Positions 27,495 through 34,368 of a stretch of DNA of 34,368 bases are shown piece by piece (the first letter of the stretch is position 1; every line of letters begins with the position of its first letter). Source of the DNA: Gammaproteobacteria bacterium (lineage in GTDB: Bacteria > Pseudomonadota > Gammaproteobacteria > Steroidobacterales > Steroidobacteraceae); NCBI GenBank assembly GCA_019235245.1, contig JAFAKO010000052.1, forward strand, positions 1-34,368, written 5' to 3'. The notes under the pieces were generated by a model. The model was not told the DNA's origin. It did not search any database and saw nothing but the letters and a program-made list of their open reading frames with translations. Made by a program: the position numbers and the translations under genes.

Positions 27495-29900
27495 TCACCA
27501 GACGCCTCGCAAGGGGCCCTGGGCCCTGACAACGGGCGCCGTGCCCGAGGTATAGCCGCGGATCTCCTGGGTGAGGAACGAATCCGACGCGGATCCGACA
27601 CCCGCGAGCCCGGCGAGTTCCAGCTGCAGCCACACTCCCGTGGTCTGCCCGGCGTTCGGATCGTGGCTATTGACGTAGCGGCGGGCCCCGAGCCGCACCC
27701 GCCAGCAGCACGCACGGTACTCGAAGCCGACGAAACCCTCAATTTCCTGGCCATGGGGCTGCTCGGGGTCGCGCAGCGAGTAAACCTCCTTGGCGAACAC
27801 CTCCCAGTTGCGCTTGATGGGCCAGGCCCCGGAGAACTCGACCTGGTCGTAGCCCTGCTGCACCTGCATGGGAACCAGCACCTCGCCGCCGTTGCCGGTC
27901 TCCGGGACCAGCTCGGTGGTGGTCGTGAAGCGCTCATAGCGATAGGCGAGGTTGATGAGCGCATTCGGGGCGGGCTTCCACTGCACGTTGAGCGTGGTGC
28001 GCTCGCTGCGCTGATTCTGCGGATCCCACTGCACCCCGACATCGGCGCTCCAGTCTTCAAACGCGGCGAGCGACAGCTGTGCCACGAAGTCCGAGCGGCC
28101 ATAGCTGATGGGTGTCTCGCCCGGAAGCGTCACGCGCGGCGTCTCGAAGTAATAGATCTGCCCGATGGTGCCGGCGATGAACTGGCGACCGCTCTGCGCG
28201 TCCAGCAGCCGACTCGTGAGGCCGAGGCTCACCTGGTTGGCATCGCTTACGCGGTCGGCGCCGACATAGCGGTTGGTGCGGAAGAGCTCGACGGGGTTGA
28301 CGAGGTCGGGCACCGCGGTATCGAACACCGGCAGCTGGTCCTGCGCGCGGTAGGGAACGTCCAGGTAGAGGATACGGGGCTCGAGGGTGAGGCGACGCTG
28401 CGCGTGCGAGCCGGCGGCGCGCTCGAACAGGAGTCCCGTGTCCACGCTGGTGATCGGCAGCGTGCGCGAGGGCGAGCGCTCCACCTGCCCCGGGCCGAGC
28501 GTGTCGAGCTCGTACTGCGTCGCGCGCCAGGCGAAGGCCGGCCGCAGGAAGTAACCAGGGCCGGTGAGATCGAGCGACACCAGTGGCATGAGGTCGCCGC
28601 GCCAGCCGGTGGTGACGGTCTCGGGGGCCTCGGAGTGCCGGAAGTTCGTGATGTCGGAATAGAAACCGTAACGCAGCACCCCGTTCGGGCCGAGCGAGTA
28701 GTGGGCATCCGCGGCGAGGTGCGGCGCGCGCGCATAAGGGTGGTCCGGCTCGGCGAGCGTGTAGTCGATCGTCTGGTATTCCTGGGCCTCGGCGTCGATG
28801 GCCCAGTGCTCGCTGCGGTAGGCGAAGGTGGCGCGCCGCTCGAGGAAGGCGGTGCTGGCGCCCTCCGGCCCGTTGGAGAAATCCTCGAAATACTGCCGGT
28901 CGCTCACGTTCTCGGCGGTCACATCCAGCCGCCAGTCCCAGGGCAGGTCGGCGAGCTCGTTGAGCCGCACGCGGCTGCGGGTCGCTCCGTAGGCGTTGTC
29001 GTACGGCAGATAGTTCCAGTCGAGCTCGCCGCGCTGGCTCTCGGTCATCTCGCGGAAGTCGCCCCCGAGGTCGATGCCGGCCTTGCTGTAAAGGGTGGGC
29101 TGGAAGGTGAAGTCGGCGTTGGGCGCGATGTTCCAGTAATACGGGGTCGACAGCTGCACGCCGTTGGTCGAGGTGTTGCCGATGCTCGGAAACAGGAAGC
29201 CGCTCTTGCGCTCGCTCGAGAGCGGAAAGCTCAGCCACGGCAGGTACATGAGCGGCACGCCCATGAAGTCAACCCGGGCATCGTGCCCGGTGCCGATCTT
29301 GTCGTGGGTGTCGAGCACGATGCTGTTGGCCTTGATGTGCCAGCTCTCATCGTGGAGCGGGCAGGTGGTGAAGGTCACTCCCTGCAGCTGGATCTGTCCG
29401 TCCGGGGTGACGGCGAGATCCTGCGCGGCGCCGCGCGCCGCGCGCTGGCGCAGGTTGAACTGCGCGTCGCGGAACTCGGCGCCGCTGGCGGCGGAATAGC
29501 TGCCGGAGGCGCCGGCGACGTGCACCAGCGGGTCCTGGTAATCGATGCGCCCGTCGCTGTGCATCGCCCCGCTGCGCGAGTCGTACTCGATCTGGTCGGC
29601 GCGGATCTCGCGATCGCCCTGGCGCGCCTCGACGTTGCCGCGCAGGGTGGCGTTGCCATCGACACCGAGCGAGGCCTCATCGCTCGCGACGCTGATCTGA
29701 CCAACACCGCCCGGCTGCGCGGTGCCTGCCGGTGCCGCCTGCTGCGCTGCCGGCGTCGCAGCGCTGTTGCCGGTCGCGGCGGCAGGCTGCACATTCTGTG
29801 ACGGACAGGGCGGTTCTTCGGCCCGCACCGCGGGCATGATGCAGCCGAATGAGGCGATGACGATCCAGAATGGCCTCGAACGCAGCATGAAGGGCGGCAT
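27495..29900 (-). CDS. lptD: LPS-assembly outer-membrane protein LptD (start 29900, or more likely ATG 29888)
   Basis: LptA-like N-domain, GVPLMYLPWLSFPLSSERKSGFLFPSIG, FEYRACCWRVRLGARRYV, C-terminal W; divergent from amgK and upstream of surA. Confidence 0.96.
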   Translation of the reverse strand: MPPFMLRSRPFWIVIASFGCIMPAVRAEEPPCPSQNVQPAAATGNSAATPAAQQAAPAGTAQPGGVGQISVASDEASLGVDGNATLRGNVEARQGDREIRADQIEYDSRSGAMHSDGRIDYQDPLVHVAGASGSYSAASGAEFRDAQFNLRQRAARGAAQDLAVTPDGQIQLQGVTFTTCPLHDESWHIKANSIVLDTHDKIGTGHDARVDFMGVPLMYLPWLSFPLSSERKSGFLFPSIGNTSTNGVQLSTPYYWNIAPNADFTFQPTLYSKAGIDLGGDFREMTESQRGELDWNYLPYDNAYGATRSRVRLNELADLPWDWRLDVTAENVSDRQYFEDFSNGPEGASTAFLERRATFAYRSEHWAIDAEAQEYQTIDYTLAEPDHPYARAPHLAADAHYSLGPNGVLRYGFYSDITNFRHSEAPETVTTGWRGDLMPLVSLDLTGPGYFLRPAFAWRATQYELDTLGPGQVERSPSRTLPITSVDTGLLFERAAGSHAQRRLTLEPRILYLDVPYRAQDQLPVFDTAVPDLVNPVELFRTNRYVGADRVSDANQVSLGLTSRLLDAQSGRQFIAGTIGQIYYFETPRVTLPGETPISYGRSDFVAQLSLAAFEDWSADVGVQWDPQNQRSERTTLNVQWKPAPNALINLAYRYERFTTTTELVPETGNGGEVLVPMQVQQGYDQVEFSGAWPIKRNWEVFAKEVYSLRDPEQPHGQEIEGFVGFEYRACCWRVRLGARRYVNSHDPNAGQTTGVWLQLELAGLAGVGSASDSFLTQEIRGYTSGTAPVVRAQGPLRGVW

Positions 29901-29907
29901 TATAATG
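29898..29907. promoter_or_regulatory. Palindromic CATTATAATG containing overlapping TATAAT -10 boxes on both strands (amgK and lptD)
   Basis: Perfect 10-bp palindrome; + strand TATAAT 29901-29906, minus strand TATAAT 29904-29899. Confidence 0.45.
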
Positions 29908-29947
29908 GCGCAACGCAGCCACGCGGGCCGGAAATCCCCACTCCCTG

Positions 29948-31665
<1,718 letters not shown>

Positions 31666-31669
31666 GCGC

Positions 31670-32725
31670 ATGTCGAAGCGCCTGGGCATCCCGGTCGTAG
31701 CCGAGCCGTCGTCCGCGCGGAGTGGGGAGAAATACCTTACTCCACAGGGCTTTACAGCCGTGCGTGACGGCATCCGTCCGCAGCGGGGTGCACCGGCCGC
31801 GAGGGGCGCGGAGTCCCCGGACGCACCCGGCGCCGTCTCGCGGCTGCCACCGTGGCTGCGGGTGCGTGCCCCGAGCGGGGCAGGGTTCCAGGCGGTACGG
31901 GCCCTGGTCCGCGAGCATCGCCTCGCCACGGTGTGCGAAGAGGCGCACTGCCCGAACATCGCCGAATGTTGGAATGCCGGCACCGCCACGCTGATGCTGA
32001 TGGGCTCGGTGTGTACCCGCGCCTGCCGCTTCTGCTCCGTCGACACCGGCCATCCCCACGGCTGGCTCGATGCGCAGGAGCCCGAGAACGCGGCGCGCAC
32101 CGTCGAGCTGCTGAAGCTCCGCTACGTCGTGCTCACTTCCGTGGACCGCGACGACCTGCCCGATGGCGGCGCCGCGCATTACGCGGCCTGCGTGCGCGCC
32201 ATCAAGCGACGCAACCCGGCCACCGCGGTGGAGGCGCTGACTCCGGACTTCAGCGGCGTGCTGGCGGACGTCGAGACGGTGGTCGACTCCGGGATCGAGG
32301 TGTTTGCCCAGAACATCGAGACGGTGCGGCGCCTGACGCACCCGGTGCGCGACCCGCGCGCCGGCTATGAGCAGACGCTCGCGGTGCTGGCGCACGCCAA
32401 GCGCCATCGTCCGGCACTGCTCACCAAGAGCAGCCTGATGCTGGGTCTCGGTGAGAGCGATGCGGAGATCGATGCGACCTGCGCCGATCTGCGGGCCGCA
32501 TCGGTCGACCTGCTCACACTCGGGCAGTACCTGCGGCCGACGGCGAACCACCTGCCGGTGGAGCGCTTCGTCACGCCGGCGCAGTTCGATCAGTACCGCG
32601 AGCGTGCGCTGGCGCGCGGGTTTCTCGAGTGCGTGGCGGGTCCGCTGGTGCGCTCGAGCTACCGGGCCGAGCAGGCGCTCGCGCGCAACAACGCGGGACT
32701 CGACAACTCGCGCCTCGCCCGGTGA
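31670..32725 (+). CDS. lipA: Lipoyl synthase (radical SAM)
   Basis: [67 protein letters not shown]. Confidence 0.97.
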   Translation: MSKRLGIPVVAEPSSARSGEKYLTPQGFTAVRDGIRPQRGAPAARGAESPDAPGAVSRLPPWLRVRAPSGAGFQAVRALVREHRLATVCEEAHCPNIAECWNAGTATLMLMGSVCTRACRFCSVDTGHPHGWLDAQEPENAARTVELLKLRYVVLTSVDRDDLPDGGAAHYAACVRAIKRRNPATAVEALTPDFSGVLADVETVVDSGIEVFAQNIETVRRLTHPVRDPRAGYEQTLAVLAHAKRHRPALLTKSSLMLGLGESDAEIDATCADLRAASVDLLTLGQYLRPTANHLPVERFVTPAQFDQYRERALARGFLECVAGPLVRSSYRAEQALARNNAGLDNSRLAR

Positions 32726-33414
32726 GCGCGACGCGGCACGATCTGGCGGCTGCCAGCGCCCCGCTGCGGGGCGCAAGCGCGGCGGCTGCCTGCGGGGTGC
32801 CGCCGGCGCTGGTGCGCCATCTGGGGCTGCGCGAATACGAGCCCACCTGGCGCGCGATGCAGCGCTTCACCGCAGAGCGCCGGGCAGACACGGCGGACGA
32901 GATCTGGTTTCTCGAGCATCCGCCGGTGTTCACTCTCGGTGTGAGCGGCAACCGCACGCACCTGCTCGCGCCGGGCGCTATCCCGGTGGTGCAGACCGAT
33001 CGCGGCGGGCAGGTCACCTACCACGGACCCGGGCAGCTCGTGGTCTATCCGCTCATCGACCTGCGGCGCGCCGCGCTCGGCGTGCGCGAGTTCGTGCGCG
33101 CGCTCGAGCGCGCGGTGATCGATCTCGCCGCAGAGTTCGGCATCGCCGCGGCTGCGCGCCGTGAGGCGCCGGGGGTGTACGTCGCCGACCGCAAGCTCGC
33201 GAGCGTCGGCGTGCGCGTGCGCCGCGGCGGCAGCCTGCACGGCCTCGCCCTCAACGTGGCGCTCGATCTCGAGCCGTTCGCGCGCATCAATCCCTGCGGC
33301 TATGCGGGACTGCGCATGACGCAGCTCGCCGAGCTCGGCGGCCCGCGCAGTGTCGCGGAGTGCGCGCGGGCGCTCGAGCCGCACCTGCGGCGTGCGCTGC
33401 GCCTGCCGGCCTAA
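32722..33414 (+). CDS. lipB: Octanoyl-[ACP]:protein N-octanoyltransferase
   Basis: [77 protein letters not shown] start overlaps the lipA stop. Confidence 0.95.
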   Translation: MSATRHDLAAASAPLRGASAAAACGVPPALVRHLGLREYEPTWRAMQRFTAERRADTADEIWFLEHPPVFTLGVSGNRTHLLAPGAIPVVQTDRGGQVTYHGPGQLVVYPLIDLRRAALGVREFVRALERAVIDLAAEFGIAAAARREAPGVYVADRKLASVGVRVRRGGSLHGLALNVALDLEPFARINPCGYAGLRMTQLAELGGPRSVAECARALEPHLRRALRLPA

Positions 33415-33418
33415 GCAC

Positions 33419-34368
33419 GTGCGGCTCGCGCGGACCTGCATCCTCGCGCTGGCGCTCGCGGCACTGGCTGCCTGCGGCCGGGCCGGCGACGGCACCGGCG
33501 CCGCACGCATCACGCTGCGCAACGTCTCCTACGACCCGACCCGCGAGCTGTACGCCGACTTCGACAGCGCCTTCGCCGCTTACTGGCAAGGCAAGACCGG
33601 GCAGCAGGTGCGCATCGAGATGTCGCACGGCGGCTCGGGCACCCAGGCGCGCTCGGTCATCGAGGGCAATGCGGCCGATGTCGTGACGCTGGCACTCGCG
33701 GCCGACATCGATGCGATCGCCGCGACCGGCCGGCTCCTGCCGGTGAACTGGCAGAGCCTGTTGCCGGACAACAGCTCCCCGTACACCTCGACGGTGGTTT
33801 TCCTGGTGCGCGCGGGTAACCCCAAGGCGATCCACGACTGGGGCGATCTGGTGCGACCCGGCGTGGCCGTGATCACACCGAACCCCAAGACCTCCGGCGG
33901 TGCCCGCTGGAACTACCTCGCCGCCTGGGCCTGGGCGCTCGCCCAGCCCGGCGGCAACGAGCAACAGGCGCGGGAGTTCATGCAGCGCCTGTATGCCAAC
34001 GTGCCGGTGCTCGATGCCGGCGCGCGCGGTGCCACCACGACTTTCGTGCACAACGGGCTAGGCGATGTGCTGTTGGCGTGGGAGAACGAGGCGCTGCTGG
34101 CGCTGCGCGAGGTCGGCAACGACAAGCTCGAGATCGTCGTGCCGTCGGTGAGCGTGCTCGCCGAGCCCCCGGTGGCGGTGGTCGAGAGCGTCGCGCTGCG
34201 CCACGGCACGCGCGAGGTCGCCCGCGCGTATCTCGAGTATCTCTACAGCAAGGAAGGCCAGGAGATCATCGCGCGGAATTACTACCGTCCGCGCGATCCA
34301 GAGGTCGCGGCGGAGCATGCCGGGCAGTATCCCAAACTCGATCTCATCAGCATCGCCGAGTTTGGAGG
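33419..34368 (+). CDS. Sulfate-type ABC transporter substrate-binding protein, predicted lipoprotein, truncated at window end
   Basis: My translation from GTG 33419: [25 protein letters not shown]...[71 protein letters not shown]...[18 protein letters not shown]. Absent from the ORF track because it is open at the edge. Confidence 0.9.
   Translation, partial: MRLARTCILALALAALAACGRAGDGTGAARITLRNVSYDPTRELYADFDSAFAAYWQGKTGQQVRIEMSHGGSGTQARSVIEGNAADVVTLALAADIDAIAATGRLLPVNWQSLLPDNSSPYTSTVVFLVRAGNPKAIHDWGDLVRPGVAVITPNPKTSGGARWNYLAAWAWALAQPGGNEQQAREFMQRLYANVPVLDAGARGATTTFVHNGLGDVLLAWENEALLALREVGNDKLEIVVPSVSVLAEPPVAVVESVALRHGTREVARAYLEYLYSKEGQEIIARNYYRPRDPEVAAEHAGQYPKLDLISIAEFG

Noticed and set aside
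27475-27633. N-terminal extension of the SurA ORF
   Set aside because: Overlaps the lptD 3' end; a signal peptide begins at ATG 27474.
27663-29801. 712-aa plus-strand ORF antisense to lptD
   Set aside because: Shadow ORF; lptD on the other strand is unambiguous.

Overview
High-GC proteobacterial (probably gammaproteobacterial) chromosomal segment, almost fully coding and mostly housekeeping or catabolic. In order it contains: the start of an exported protein (left edge, - strand); an M28 peptidase; an aromatic-type aminotransferase; a TonB-dependent receptor overlapping an Lrp/AsnC regulator (-); a proline-catabolic putA region (+); a YyaL/DUF255 protein (-); rlmI-like methyltransferase, lgt, thyA, a SET-domain protein, kup and folA (+); a kynurenine-pathway operon haaO / cyclase-family kynurenine formamidase / kynU / kmo / GNAT (-); a small lipoprotein (+); the lptD-surA-pdxA-rsmA-usp-apaG-apaH cluster (-); amgK-murU-lipA-lipB and a truncated sulfate-type substrate-binding lipoprotein (+). 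I saw no CRISPR array, tRNA, rRNA, IS element, prophage or defence island. The strongest anomaly is that PutA, normally one bifunctional polypeptide, is split by a single in-frame TAG at the linker between the proline dehydrogenase and P5C dehydrogenase modules. Both halves stay open, collinear and catalytically intact, with a GTG directly after the TAG. Other points: promoter-like -10 boxes abutting start codons (possible leaderless mRNAs), a SET-domain lysine methyltransferase overlapping thyA, and a UspA gene inserted in the lptD-apaH operon. I do not see convincing evidence of a wholly new biological system. All family assignments come from reading the translations; no database search was run.
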